Assembly (NCBI RefSeq): GCF_028867965.1
Contig: NZ_JAPQNT010000009.1
Span: 56,683 to 120,682, forward strand
Direction of reading: 5' to 3'
Source of the DNA: Flavobacterium sp. SUN046
GTDB taxonomy: Bacteria > Bacteroidota > Bacteroidia > Flavobacteriales > Flavobacteriaceae
DNA: 64,000 nt
A program made the translations under genes and the position numbers. Below the pieces are notes generated by a model. It did no database searches. It was not told where the DNA came from and saw nothing but the letters and a program-made list of their open reading frames with translations. This document shows positions 51,910 to 60,888 of the stretch, piece by piece (the stretch's first letter is position 1; each line of letters begins with the position of its first letter).

Positions 51910-53217
51910 TTATTTAGTAGATAAGTTGAATGAGTTGATTAATTTTCCTGATGCGAATTGTAATTGATAATATTTTAATGCAATATCGGCTTGCGATAAG
52001 GCTAAGTTTATTTTACTTTGTAGTTGTTGAACGTCGGCTTCCAATAAATCATTTGTTGTTGATAAACTATTATCGTATTTGTCTTTTACGATTCTGTAAT
52101 TTTCGTCAGATTGTTCTACAGCCAAAGCATAAACTTTATTTTGTTTTAATGATAAATTGTAATTTTCTTGTGCTAAATAAGCATCCTCTTTTATTCTATC
52201 ATTTAATATTGCAATTGCGTTTTTAGTTTGTTCCGATTTGCTTTTCGCCAATTTAACTTCTTTTCCGTTTTTGAAAATCGAAGCGATATCATAACTTAAT
52301 CCAACTCCAAAATTCATTGCATTAGTTACTGTTAAAGTATTTTTCAAATCGAAAGCAATATAACCGCCAGAAACTGAAAGCGAAGGAAAGTAACCTGCTT
52401 TTGCGATTTTAATTCCAGATTCAGATGCTTTTTCTTGAAGTGACAATGCTTCCAAATCATTTCGTTGACCAGTTGTAGATGTCAATTGACTTTTAGCCAT
52501 ATCACTTTTTACGGTGTCAATGTCGATATCAATGATTGTGTTTTCGGATAAATGCAATAAAGTTGCTAGTTGATAATTTACAACATTTACATTTTTAATT
52601 GCGTTATCCAACGAAAGTTGAATGTTAGATTCTTGCAATTGTACTTTCAATAAATCATTTCTCGCCAATAAACCATTGTCAACCATTGCCGAAAAATCTT
52701 TAGTTCGTTGTTGTGAACTTTTTAAATTTTCTTGAAATATTTTTACCGTTTCTTGAGATTTGTACAAGCTGGCAAACAATTCAACTACTTCTTGAGCCAA
52801 TTCTTCTTTGGTATGTGATGCCGAAAAGGTTTGGGCTTTGTACAAACTTTCCGATGCTGCAATGCTATTTTTAAGTTTGAATCCACTAAAAATTGGCATG
52901 TTAACCGTTGCTTGAGCTAGCATCAATTGACTTACGTCTAATCCGCCACCAGAACCACCCAAATGCGAAGTTACATTAGCGCCAGTCAATCGCATGTATT
53001 GACCAGAAATTTTCGCACTAGGATATTGGTTGTTTTTCAAAGTTTCCAATTCCAATTTAGAGGTTTCTACTTTAGTATTGGCTAAAATCGCTTCGTTACT
53101 GTTTGCAATTACTAGTGCGACAGCATCTTTTAGCGATAATTTTTTTCTTTCTTGCGAATAACTTGTGATTATTCCAAAAAGTAAAAAAGTAAGCAGTGCT
53201 ATTTTGTTAATTTTCAT
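51910..53217 (-). CDS. TolC-family outer-membrane efflux channel
   Basis: A 435-residue exported TolC-like protein; signal peptide ends near ITSYSQ (about 22). Two repeated alpha-hairpin halves are visible. LKDAVALVIANSNEAILA opens the first, and the GLLARNDLLKVQLQESNIQLSLDNA stretch belongs to its second helix (cited here by content, ~190-215). The coiled-coil barrels are L/A/N/Q rich. It is the outer-membrane duct of the efflux machine. Its start overlaps the end of the TetR gene by 11 bp, so translation is coupled to the regulator gene. Confidence 0.93.
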   Translation of the reverse strand: MKINKIALLTFLLFGIITSYSQERKKLSLKDAVALVIANSNEAILANTKVETSKLELETLKNNQYPSAKISGQYMRLTGANVTSHLGGSGGGLDVSQLMLAQATVNMPIFSGFKLKNSIAASESLYKAQTFSASHTKEELAQEVVELFASLYKSQETVKIFQENLKSSQQRTKDFSAMVDNGLLARNDLLKVQLQESNIQLSLDNAIKNVNVVNYQLATLLHLSENTIIDIDIDTVKSDMAKSQLTSTTGQRNDLEALSLQEKASESGIKIAKAGYFPSLSVSGGYIAFDLKNTLTVTNAMNFGVGLSYDIASIFKNGKEVKLAKSKSEQTKNAIAILNDRIKEDAYLAQENYNLSLKQNKVYALAVEQSDENYRIVKDKYDNSLSTTNDLLEADVQQLQSKINLALSQADIALKYYQLQFASGKLINSFNLSTK

Positions 53218-53827
53218 AGGTAAGTAGTGCTTTTATGGTTTTTTGAATGTGTTGTGTAAATTCGTTTTTGATGTAATTATCAAATTCTTCATCAGTTTTT
53301 AAATTGAATAAATCTCCATACAAAACTTTGTTCATGTGAAAATAAATCAATGATCCAATTATAAGCGGAGAAAATAAGGCAACATTTACATCGGTTTTAA
53401 ACAAACCTTTTTCTTGTCCTTCTTTGACAATACTTTGAACAAGTTTAAGATTGTTCTTTTTTAATTCGGTGAACGATTGAAAATTAATTTCTCGTTTTTT
53501 ATTTGAAATTTCGTTGTTTACAATCTGATGAATGTGTCTGTTTTTATTTACTTGAATAATATAAAATTCAATTATTTTTTCAATTTTTACAACAGGCGAG
53601 ATGTTTTCATTTAGGAGGTTTTCCAATCGCAAACCCATACTGCCAATTCGGTACAAAACTATTGATTCTAAAAGCTTCTCTTTGGAACCAAAATAGTACG
53701 AAATCATTGCTACATTAATGTTGGCAAGTTTAGCAATTTCCCTTACCGAAGTTCCGTCAAAACCTTCTTCTGCAAAAAGCTTTTCAGACACTTGAAGGAT
53801 TTCAATTTGTTTATCGTTAAATTCCAT
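53207..53827 (-). CDS. TetR/AcrR-family repressor of the efflux operon
   Basis: A 206-residue repressor. The N-terminal helix-turn-helix spans ~10-55 (EKLFAEEGFDGTSVREIAKLANIN, then ISYYFGSKEKLLESI), followed by a ligand-binding helical domain of ~150 residues. It heads the operon tetR-tolC-hlyD-MFS and probably represses it, since two palindromes overlap its own promoter region (53860-53892). Inducer unknown. The tail ends at the tolC start. Confidence 0.92.
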   Translation of the reverse strand: MEFNDKQIEILQVSEKLFAEEGFDGTSVREIAKLANINVAMISYYFGSKEKLLESIVLYRIGSMGLRLENLLNENISPVVKIEKIIEFYIIQVNKNRHIHQIVNNEISNKKREINFQSFTELKKNNLKLVQSIVKEGQEKGLFKTDVNVALFSPLIIGSLIYFHMNKVLYGDLFNLKTDEEFDNYIKNEFTQHIQKTIKALLTYEN

Positions 53828-53859
53828 TTTAAACGTAGAGTTTTAAATCGAGTACAAAA

Positions 53860-53892
53860 TTAAACAATTGTTTAAATTAAACGTTTGTTTAA
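53860..53892. promoter_or_regulatory. Twin TetR-operator candidates
   Basis: TTAAACAATTGTTTAA (53860-53875) is a perfect 16-bp palindrome. TTAAACGTTTGTTTAA (53877-53892) is a near-palindrome of the same form 17 bp away. They overlap a -7-like TAATTTTG (53855-53862, - strand), so the TetR protein encoded just downstream is the likely binder. Confidence 0.7.
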
Positions 53893-53988
53893 ATTAAATT
53901 TAACGTAATATTAACATAAAATTCACAATAGAAATAATCTATATTGAACATATATTAAATTAATAATCAATAGTATGAGTGTTATTAA

Positions 53989-54750
53989 TTAAAGTATTTG
54001 TTTTATAAAATTCTGAATACTATTAATTGAATTAGTTGTAATGAATTTGATAAAAGCACTTCCGATAATAGCTCCTTTTTGATGTTTTGTTGCTTGTTCA
54101 AATGTTTCTTTCGAGTTAATTCCGAAACCAATAATCTGTGGATTTTTAAGATTTAAGTCGGCAATTCTTTCAAAATAAGCAGCTTCATTTCCGCCAAAAC
54201 CTTCACTACTTCCAGTTACACTTGCGCTACTAACCATGTAAATAAAACTATCTGAAATTGTATCAATTTGGAGTATTCTTTTGTGTGATGTTTGTGGTGT
54301 AATTAGGAAAATATTTTTCAAATTATTGGCTTCAAATATTGATTTATATTGCTCTTCAAATTCCTTTAAAGGCAAGTCAGGAATTATTAATCCGTCAATT
54401 CCAATTTCGTAACATTTCTTGCAAAATGCTTCAATTCCGTATTGATACATCGGATTAAAATATCCCATAATCAATAATGGAATGGATACGGTTTTTCGAA
54501 TGTTTTTAAGTTGTTCAAATAACAAATCGGTTGTCATTCCGTTGTGAATTGCTTGAGTTGAACTTGCTTGAATAGTTGGTCCATCGGCTAACGGATCGCT
54601 AAAAGGCAAACCAATTTCAATCATATCAACACCATTTTTTTCTAATTCTTGAATAATAGAAACTGTATCGTTTATATTTGGATAACCGGCTGTAAAATAG
54701 ATGGATAATAGTTTTTTATCTTCTTGTAATTTGGAATTTATTCTATTCAT
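53989..54750 (-). CDS. trpA: Tryptophan synthase alpha subunit
   Basis: A 253-residue TIM-barrel enzyme that splits indole-3-glycerol phosphate to indole and glyceraldehyde 3-phosphate. Catalytic E45 and D56 are seen in IEIGLPFSDPLADG; phosphate-binding FGGNEAAYF and GSAFIK lie near the C-terminus. The ATG at 54750 (MNRINSK) is preferred: a longer start at 54774 would overlap trpB by 20 bp. Last gene of the trp operon, 4 bp after trpB. Indole passes to TrpB in the complex. Confidence 0.95.
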   Translation of the reverse strand: MNRINSKLQEDKKLLSIYFTAGYPNINDTVSIIQELEKNGVDMIEIGLPFSDPLADGPTIQASSTQAIHNGMTTDLLFEQLKNIRKTVSIPLLIMGYFNPMYQYGIEAFCKKCYEIGIDGLIIPDLPLKEFEEQYKSIFEANNLKNIFLITPQTSHKRILQIDTISDSFIYMVSSASVTGSSEGFGGNEAAYFERIADLNLKNPQIIGFGINSKETFEQATKHQKGAIIGSAFIKFITTNSINSIQNFIKQIL

Positions 54751-54754
54751 TTTA

Positions 54755-55942
54755 TTAAAGTTTAAAATAATCAATGTAAGTATTCAAGTCTTTATCGCCA
54801 CGCCCAGAAAGATTAATTACGACAATATCAGTTGATTTGAATTGTTTTTTGTCTAATACTGAAAAAGCGTGTGCCGTTTCAATTGCTGGAATTATTCCTT
54901 CCATTTGAGATAACTCGATACCACTTTGCATCGCATCTTCATCAGTGATTGCTATAAATTCAGCACGTTTTGTTTCAAATAAATGGGAGTGAAGCGGACC
55001 AACTCCGGGATAATCCAATCCTGCCGAAATGGAATAAGGTTCTGTAATTTGTCCGTCATTGGTTTGCATTAACAAGGTTTTACTTCCGTGAATAATCCCG
55101 ATTTTTCCAAGAATTGAAGTAGCGGCACTTTCACCAGATTCGACACCTTTTCCTGCAGCTTCAACAGCAATTAAATTAACGTTTTCATCATCCAAAAAAT
55201 GGTAAAAAGTTCCAGCAGCATTACTTCCTCCACCAACACAAGCAATTACATAATCTGGAAATTCTGTTCCTTCTTTTTCTAATAATTGTGCTTTTATTTC
55301 TTTCGAAATTATGGCTTGAAAACGAGCCACCATATCAGGATAAGGATGTGGACCAACTACCGAACCAATAATGTAATGAGTGTCTTCAGGATTGTTTATC
55401 CAATCTCTAATGGCTTCATTGGTAGCGTCTTTTAGTGTTTTCGAACCTGATAATGCTGGACGAACTTCGGCACCAAGCATTTTCATTCGTGCTACATTTG
55501 GAGCCTGACGTTTTATATCAACTTCACCCATGTAAACAATGCATTGTAAACCCATTAGCGCACAAACGGTTGCCGTTGCTACTCCGTGTTGACCTGCACC
55601 AGTTTCTGCTATAATTCGGGTTTTACCCAGCTTTTTTGCTACTAAAATTTGCCCAATTGTATTGTTAATTTTGTGCGCACCAGTATGACATAAATCTTCA
55701 CGCTTTAAATAAATTTTGGTATTGTATTTTGCTGACAGTCGTTTTGCGAAATACAATGGTGTCGGTCGTCCTACATAATCAACTAATAATTCCATAAATT
55801 CCTTTTGGAATGAAGGTTCAGCAGTTATTTTTAAATAATTTTCACGCAATTCTTCCACATTTGGATACAACATTTCTGGAATAAATGCGCCTCCAAAGTT
55901 GCCATAATAACCGTTGTCAGTTACATTAAAATTCGTTTTCAT
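54755..55942 (-). CDS. trpB: Tryptophan synthase beta subunit
   Basis: A 395-residue PLP enzyme that joins indole and serine to tryptophan. The PLP lysine is K91 in HTGAHKINN, the glycine-rich phosphate loop is [10 protein letters not shown], and E113-type helix ETGAGQHG is present. Full length for the TrpB1 class. It starts within the end of trpF (overlap 17 bp), implying translational coupling. Partner of TrpA, encoded 4 bp downstream. Confidence 0.97.
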   Translation of the reverse strand: MKTNFNVTDNGYYGNFGGAFIPEMLYPNVEELRENYLKITAEPSFQKEFMELLVDYVGRPTPLYFAKRLSAKYNTKIYLKREDLCHTGAHKINNTIGQILVAKKLGKTRIIAETGAGQHGVATATVCALMGLQCIVYMGEVDIKRQAPNVARMKMLGAEVRPALSGSKTLKDATNEAIRDWINNPEDTHYIIGSVVGPHPYPDMVARFQAIISKEIKAQLLEKEGTEFPDYVIACVGGGSNAAGTFYHFLDDENVNLIAVEAAGKGVESGESAATSILGKIGIIHGSKTLLMQTNDGQITEPYSISAGLDYPGVGPLHSHLFETKRAEFIAITDEDAMQSGIELSQMEGIIPAIETAHAFSVLDKKQFKSTDIVVINLSGRGDKDLNTYIDYFKL

Positions 55943-56555
55943 AAAGCAAGTTTTTAAATTCTGATAATTCTTTTATTTTTTTAATTCCGGGTTGGCTTTC
56001 AAATTTGCTGTTGATATCAATTGCAATACAATTTTGAGCCATTTTAGTTTTTTGAAAGCTTTTTATTTGTGTAATTTCTTCTAATCCAATTCCTCCGCTT
56101 AGAAAAAATGGTTTATCAATGTTAAATTTTTCTAATAATTTCCAATCGAATGTTGTTCCGTTTCCGCCAGGAAGTTTTCCTTTTGTATCGAATAAAAAGG
56201 AATCACAAACTAATTCGAATTCTTTTAAAATCTCAAAATCAAAATCTTCATTTATCGAAAAGGCTTTGATGATTTTAATATTTGAATCGTACAATTTTTT
56301 GCAAAATTCGGGACTTTCGTTTCCATGTAATTGAATTAAATCTAATTTGTATTTTTCAATTTTAGAACTAATTTCATCAAAATTGGAATCTACAAAAACG
56401 CCAACTTTTAAAATCGATTTTGGGATTTTTGGTATAGTTTCATCAAAAAAACGCGCTGATTTTTCCCAGAAAATAAACCCTAAATAATCGGGTAGGAGTT
56501 GCGCTATTTCTAAAATGTTATCGAAATTTTTCATTCCGCAAATTTTGAGTTTCAT
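55926..56555 (-). CDS. trpF: Phosphoribosylanthranilate isomerase
   Basis: A 209-residue TIM barrel that isomerises phosphoribosylanthranilate to CdRP. The catalytic cysteine is Cys6 in KICGMKN; the catalytic Asp is in the [17 protein letters not shown] region (~130), and the phosphate-binding loop is LSGGIG. Separate from trpC (not fused, unlike in E. coli). The start overlaps trpC's stop by 4 bp and its end overlaps trpB by 17 bp. Confidence 0.94.
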   Translation of the reverse strand: MKLKICGMKNFDNILEIAQLLPDYLGFIFWEKSARFFDETIPKIPKSILKVGVFVDSNFDEISSKIEKYKLDLIQLHGNESPEFCKKLYDSNIKIIKAFSINEDFDFEILKEFELVCDSFLFDTKGKLPGGNGTTFDWKLLEKFNIDKPFFLSGGIGLEEITQIKSFQKTKMAQNCIAIDINSKFESQPGIKKIKELSEFKNLLYENEF

Positions 56556-57337
56556 AACTTTAATTTGTTTATAAATTCTTTTGTAGAAGCTCCAGCATCA
56601 TTTGATTTCATAAATGTTTCTCCAATTAAAAATCCCTGATAACCATAGTTTTGTAATTTTTTAACAGAAGTATAACTTGATATTCCGCTTTCAGATATTT
56701 TTACAAATTCATTCGGAATTTTCGAAGCTAATTTTATACTGTTTTCAATACTAACTTCAAAAGTTTTTAGGCTTCTATTGTTCACTCCAATCAAATCTAA
56801 ACTTGGCATAATTGATTTTTCAAGTTCCAATTCGTCATGCACTTCTAACAAAACTTCTAATGCTAACGATTGAGCAAATTCAGAGAATTTTTTAATTTCT
56901 TCTCTCGTTAAAACGGATGCGATTAATAAAATAACATCAGCTCCAAATGCTTTGGCTTCCAAAATTTGATATTCGTCAACAATGAATTCTTTTCGCAATA
57001 ATGGTACATTTACGGATGCTCTTGCTAACAATAAATCGTCTAATGAACCACCGAAATATTTGCCATCGGTTAAAACTGAAATCCCACAAACACCAGCGTT
57101 TTCATAACCTTTTACTACTTCTTCGACAGTGAAATTGTAATTTATTTCAGCTTTAGATGGCGAACGGCGTTTGTGTTCGGCAATAATTCCACTCGAACTA
57201 GCACGCAAATTTTTACTTAAGGAAACTGTTTTACTATTAAAAAGCACCGAATTTTCCAATTGTGATATCGGAATTAGCGACTTTTTCAGCAATACTTCTT
57301 GTCTTTTATCGATGATGATTCTGTCTAAAATATTCAT
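56552..57337 (-). CDS. trpC: Indole-3-glycerol phosphate synthase
   Basis: A 261-residue TIM barrel that closes CdRP to indole-3-glycerol phosphate. Family marks: IIAEHKRRSPSKAEIN at the first strand with the catalytic lysine, LRKEFIVDEYQI in strand 4, GVNNRSLKTFEV, and SESGI with the phosphate site GFLIGETFMKS. Overlaps trpF by 4 bp and follows trpD by 2 bp. Confidence 0.96.
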   Translation of the reverse strand: MNILDRIIIDKRQEVLLKKSLIPISQLENSVLFNSKTVSLSKNLRASSSGIIAEHKRRSPSKAEINYNFTVEEVVKGYENAGVCGISVLTDGKYFGGSLDDLLLARASVNVPLLRKEFIVDEYQILEAKAFGADVILLIASVLTREEIKKFSEFAQSLALEVLLEVHDELELEKSIMPSLDLIGVNNRSLKTFEVSIENSIKLASKIPNEFVKISESGISSYTSVKKLQNYGYQGFLIGETFMKSNDAGASTKEFINKLKL

Positions 57338-57339
57338 AG

Positions 57340-58332
57340 TTATTTGCTTAAATCTTGTAAAATTTTCAATTTTTCTAATGCTTTTCCGCTTAATAAACTT
57401 TCTTTGGCTTTTTCAAAACCTTCTAAAATTGAAAGGTTTTCAACAGTTGCAATTGCCATACCAGCATTGGCACAAACCACATTATTTTGCTCGTTTGTTC
57501 CTTTTCCAGAAATCACATTATAGAAAATCGTTGCCGATTCTTCTATAGTTTCGCCACCTTTTATTTGATGTAATTCCTGCTTTTTCAGATTGAAATTTTC
57601 GGGTTTCAAAATGAATTCATTGTTTTTGGATATGATTTTTGTTTCATCTGTTAACGAAATCTCGTCAAAACCATCCAAACCGTGTAGAATGCAGAAATTT
57701 GTATTGGTATTTTGATATAAATAACTGTACATTCTAGCCAATTCTAAACTAAAAACGCCAACCAATTGATTCTTTGGAAACGACGGATTTACCATTGGAC
57801 CGAGCATATTGAAGAAGGTTTTCACTCCAAGTTCTTTACGAATCGGACCCACATTTTTCATCGCCGGATGAAATAACGGTGCGTGAAGAATAGCAATATT
57901 GGCTTTATCCATGCTTTTTTGAACAAAATCGTTATCAGAACTTAATTTAATTCCCAAACTTTCCATCACATTACTTGATCCTGAAATAGATGAAACTCCG
58001 TAATTTCCGTGTTTGGCGACTTTAATTCCAGCGCCAGCGGTTACAAATGAAGCTAAAGTTGAAATATTGAATGTGTTTTTTCCATCGCCACCAGTTCCGC
58101 ATAAGTCAATAGTGTTGTATTGAGAAAAATCTACTGGAATACACAATTCTAAAAGTGCTTCGCGAAATCCTGCAAGTTCTTCAATAGTTATACTTCGCAT
58201 CATGTAAACTGTCAAAAAGGATGCAATTTGACTCGAATTATATTGCGCTGTTGAAATATTAACTAATATTGATTTTGCTTCTTCTTTAGTTAGAATTTCG
58301 TGATTTATTAATCGGTTTAGTGTTGTTTTCAT
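57340..58332 (-). CDS. trpD: Anthranilate phosphoribosyltransferase
   Basis: A 330-residue enzyme that transfers phosphoribose to anthranilate. The PRPP-binding glycine loop is CGTGGDGKNTFNIST, and the second motif HGNYGVSS(I)SGSSNVME follows; the helical N-domain precedes. Active-site blocks are complete. It is 58 bp after trpG with a repeated DNA element in that gap, and 2 bp before trpC. Confidence 0.96.
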   Translation of the reverse strand: MKTTLNRLINHEILTKEEAKSILVNISTAQYNSSQIASFLTVYMMRSITIEELAGFREALLELCIPVDFSQYNTIDLCGTGGDGKNTFNISTLASFVTAGAGIKVAKHGNYGVSSISGSSNVMESLGIKLSSDNDFVQKSMDKANIAILHAPLFHPAMKNVGPIRKELGVKTFFNMLGPMVNPSFPKNQLVGVFSLELARMYSYLYQNTNTNFCILHGLDGFDEISLTDETKIISKNNEFILKPENFNLKKQELHQIKGGETIEESATIFYNVISGKGTNEQNNVVCANAGMAIATVENLSILEGFEKAKESLLSGKALEKLKILQDLSK

Positions 58333-58359
58333 GTCATTGCGAGGAACGAAGCAATCTCA
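58333..58359. repeat. Dispersed intergenic element (GTCATTGCGAGG family) inside the trp operon
   Basis: The 27-bp segment starting GTCATTGCGAGGAACGAAG occupies most of the 58-bp trpG-trpD gap, reading on the + strand. I recall this sequence as a common intergenic repeat in Bacteroidetes. It lies directly before the trpD start codon. Confidence 0.55.
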
Positions 58360-58390
58360 TTCCGTTTTTATTTATTGATTTTTGATTTTC

Positions 58391-58960
58391 TTACTGATTT
58401 ATCCAATTGTCTAAAATCTGTTTTCCGTTGAGTGTTAAAATACTTTCTGGGTGAAATTGAACGCCTTTTACATCATATTTTCTATGTCGGATTGACATTA
58501 TTTCGCCGTTTGCATCAACAGAAGTTATTTCTAAATCGGTTGGAAAATCATCTTTAGAGATTACCCACGAATGGTAGCGACCGACTTCAATCTCGTTTTC
58601 CAATCCTTTGAATAGTGATTCATCGGTAACTAAAATTTCAACTTTAGTGGCAACTCCGTGGTAGACTTTTTCAAGATTGGTAAGGCTTCCGCCAAATACT
58701 TCACCGATAGCTTGTTGACCAAGACAAACACCCAAAATACTTTTAGTTGGAGCATATTTTTGAATTACAGCTTTCAATAATCCGGCTTCTTCTGGAATTC
58801 CTGGTCCAGGCGAAAGTAGGATTTTGTCGTATTTTTCGAGTTCATTCAATTCAAATTCATCGTTTCTGAGAACGGTTACTTTGCAGTTCAAATCTTCTAG
58901 ATAATGTACTAGATTGTATGTGAAACTGTCGTAATTGTCTATGATTAGTATGTTTTTCAT
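58391..58960 (-). CDS. trpG: Anthranilate synthase component II (glutamine amidotransferase)
   Basis: A 189-residue class I glutamine amidotransferase providing ammonia for anthranilate synthase. The triad is complete: Cys79 in GVCLGQQAIGE, His170 and Glu172 in GVQFHPES. The ATG at 58960 (MKNILIIDNYDSFT) is preferred over one at 58987 that would add nine unlike residues. It is 98 bp after trpE, with a repeated sequence in the gap, and pairs with TrpE. Confidence 0.95.
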   Translation of the reverse strand: MKNILIIDNYDSFTYNLVHYLEDLNCKVTVLRNDEFELNELEKYDKILLSPGPGIPEEAGLLKAVIQKYAPTKSILGVCLGQQAIGEVFGGSLTNLEKVYHGVATKVEILVTDESLFKGLENEIEVGRYHSWVISKDDFPTDLEITSVDANGEIMSIRHRKYDVKGVQFHPESILTLNGKQILDNWINQ

Positions 58961-58972
58961 TTTATTTTTTTT

Positions 58973-59014
58973 ACCGCAAAGTCGCAAAGTTTTTTCGCAA
59001 GGTTCGCAAAGGTT
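58973..59014. repeat. Dispersed intergenic element (CGCAAAG-rich) between trpE and trpG
   Basis: Repeats of CGCAAAG occur three times (ACCGCAAAGTCGCAAAG, then TTCGCAAAGG) in the trpE-trpG gap. The stretch resembles a family of short repeats I recall from Flavobacterium genomes. No function is visible. Confidence 0.5.
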
Positions 59015-59058
59015 TATTTTTTAAGTCGCTAATTATTTATTCTAAATTTTTAATTTAC

Positions 59059-60459
59059 TTATATGTTTTCTGCGAGTTCTAATGCTTTGTCTAAAGCTCC
59101 GAGTTTGTTATATACCTCATTTAGTTCGTTTTCTTCATTAGAACTTTCTACAATTCCTGCGCCAGCTTGATAGTGTAAAGTATGATTTTTACATAGAAAA
59201 GTCCGAATCATTATGGCGTGATTGAAGTTGCCTTTGAAATCCATGAAACCAATTGCTCCACCATAAAATCCGCGATTTGTGGTTTCAATTTCGTTGATTA
59301 ATTCCAATGCTTTGTGTTTGGGTGCGCCAGATAATGTGCCAGCTGGAAATGTATCAGCTACTACTTGCATTGAATTAGCCGTTGGAAATAATTTACTAGT
59401 TACTTTGGAAACCAAATGAATTACATGCGAAAAAAATTGCACTTCGCGGTATTTTTCGATTTTGACTTGGTTTCCGTTTCGGCTTAAATCATTTCGTGCT
59501 AAATCTACAAGCATTACGTGTTCGCTATTTTCTTTGCTGTCTTCGGATAATTGTTTCGCTAAAATGGCGTCTTGTTCGTCGTTTCCTGTACGTTTAAAAG
59601 TTCCTGCAATGGGATGAATTTCGGCGATTCGGTCTTTGATTATCAATTGCGCTTCGGGTGATGAACCGAATATTTTGAAATTTCCGTAATCAAAAAAGAA
59701 CAAATAAGGTGACGGATTTATACTTCGTAACGCACGATAAACATTGAATTCATCGCCTTTAAATTTTTGAGAAAATCGTTTGGAAAGTACTAATTGAAAC
59801 ACATTTCCGCGTTTGCAATGTTGTTTTGCAAAAGTTACATTGGATTTGAAATTTTCATCAGAAATATTGACTGTTTTTTCACCTTCTTTTTTGAATGAAT
59901 AGGAAGCAAAGTTTTTGGATTGTAATAATTGAGCAATTTCTTCAATATTATTTGTTGAATCAATAGCATTACAAAAAATAAAAGCTTCATTTTTGAAATG
60001 ATTAATGGCGATTATGTTTTGATAAATGGCATAAAAAATATCGGGTGTTTCGTTAGAATTTGGTTTTTTTGTTATGCTAGTTTTCTCAAAATAACGAACA
60101 GCATCGTAGTTGATATAACCAAAAAGTCCGTTGGTTATGAATTTGAAATTCTCATTGTCAGATTCAAATTGTGAGGCGAATTGCTGAATTTCATTTGCAA
60201 CATTTATTTCTTTTGATATTGAAATTGTTTCTGATGAATTGTCTGGGAAAAGTTTTGTAATGATTTCATTTTCTACTTTTATAGAGGCAATTGGATTGCA
60301 GCAGATGTACGAAAAACTATTATCGTTTGCATGATAATCAGAACTTTCTAGCAATAAACTATTTGGAAATTTATCACGCAGTTTTAGATAAACACTTACT
60401 GGTGTAATTGTATCGGCTAGGATTTGCTTGTGTTGCGTATTTAGTTTGAATATTTTCAT
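59059..60459 (-). CDS. trpE: Anthranilate synthase component I
   Basis: A 466-residue chorismate-utilising enzyme that makes anthranilate with TrpG. The Trp feedback-binding motif is LLESS (N-terminal, about residue 35-40). The chorismate-binding domain shows VLSKRFSQKF, FPAGTLSGAPK and the terminal RGFYGGAIGF, QAGAGIV blocks. The first structural gene of the operon, controlled by the leader and promoter at 60714-60888. Length is normal. Confidence 0.96.
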   Translation of the reverse strand: MKIFKLNTQHKQILADTITPVSVYLKLRDKFPNSLLLESSDYHANDNSFSYICCNPIASIKVENEIITKLFPDNSSETISISKEINVANEIQQFASQFESDNENFKFITNGLFGYINYDAVRYFEKTSITKKPNSNETPDIFYAIYQNIIAINHFKNEAFIFCNAIDSTNNIEEIAQLLQSKNFASYSFKKEGEKTVNISDENFKSNVTFAKQHCKRGNVFQLVLSKRFSQKFKGDEFNVYRALRSINPSPYLFFFDYGNFKIFGSSPEAQLIIKDRIAEIHPIAGTFKRTGNDEQDAILAKQLSEDSKENSEHVMLVDLARNDLSRNGNQVKIEKYREVQFFSHVIHLVSKVTSKLFPTANSMQVVADTFPAGTLSGAPKHKALELINEIETTNRGFYGGAIGFMDFKGNFNHAIMIRTFLCKNHTLHYQAGAGIVESSNEENELNEVYNKLGALDKALELAENI

Positions 60460-60504
60460 TTTAATTAATTTTTAATTTCTCAAAGCTTTGCTTTGGTTTT
60501 TTTG

Positions 60505-60556
60505 CCACTGATTCACTGATTAAAAAAAGATTTTAAAAAAATCTGTGAATCAGTGG
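60505..60556. repeat. 12-bp perfect inverted repeat in the trpE 5' leader
   Basis: CCACTGATTCAC (60505-60516) is complementary to GTGAATCAGTGG (60545-60556), with further pairing inside. It lies within the trp leader mRNA between the attenuator and trpE and resembles a dispersed flavobacterial hairpin element. Confidence 0.7.
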
Positions 60557-60616
60557 TAATTATTTTTATCATTTTTAAAATAATTTATTTTATTATGTTG
60601 TGTTTCTTCGACTGTA

Positions 60617-60649
60617 TTTCGACTAGGCTCAGTATAAACTAGGATGACA
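60617..60649. repeat. Dispersed intergenic element (TTTCGACTAGGCTCAG family)
   Basis: TTTCGACTAGGCTCAG followed by a GATGACA end is a typical short repeated sequence of Bacteroidetes genomes as I recall. It lies in the trp leader between the attenuator and trpE. Confidence 0.45.
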
Positions 60650-60713
60650 AATCAGTTTAATGAAATTCTGAAAGAAACCGAAATAAATTCAGTTCAAGAG
60701 TTCAGAATAAAAA

Positions 60714-60744
60714 AAAAGGACTTGCCGTGATGACAAGTCCTTTT
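60714..60744 (-). terminator. trp attenuator hairpin
   Basis: On the - strand AAAAGGACTTG (60734-60744) pairs with CAAGTCCTTTT (60714-60724) over a 9-nt loop, followed by a T-run (complement of 60707-60713). It lies 39 bp after the leader peptide stop and about 250 bp before trpE, so it is an attenuator rather than an end-of-gene terminator. Confidence 0.85.
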
Positions 60745-60783
60745 ATATATTTGGTTTTTAAATTATACCAATGGAAGACTACT

Positions 60784-60840
60784 TCACGACGTTTGACGTA
60801 AATTGTTCCACCACCAAGTATTGTTTAAAATGTTATTCAT
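60784..60840 (-). CDS. trpL: trp operon leader peptide (18 aa, three consecutive Trp)
   Basis: A short ORF on the - strand, ATG at 60840 to TGA at 60784, encoding MNNILNNTWWWNNLRQTS. Three tandem tryptophan codons at positions 9-11 and a terminator hairpin 39 bp downstream are the classic plan of ribosome-mediated attenuation. Low Trp-tRNA would stall the ribosome at the WWW codons and prevent the terminator from forming, letting trpEGDCFBA be read. The start is about 10 bases from the predicted transcription start. This is too short to be found by normal gene callers. Confidence 0.9.
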   Translation of the reverse strand: MNNILNNTWWWNNLRQTS

Positions 60841-60857
60841 TTTCTTTATTTGAATTA

Positions 60858-60888
60858 CAAATGTAGTGATTGTTTTGATATGACCAAA
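60858..60888 (-). promoter_or_regulatory. trp operon promoter (Bacteroidetes type)
   Basis: On the - strand TTTG (60885-60888) and TACATTTG (60858-60865) are exactly 19 bp apart, matching the Bacteroidetes -33/-7 consensus. The start point is expected near 60850, 10 bp before the leader peptide ATG. No TrpR-like palindrome is obvious in it. Confidence 0.8.
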
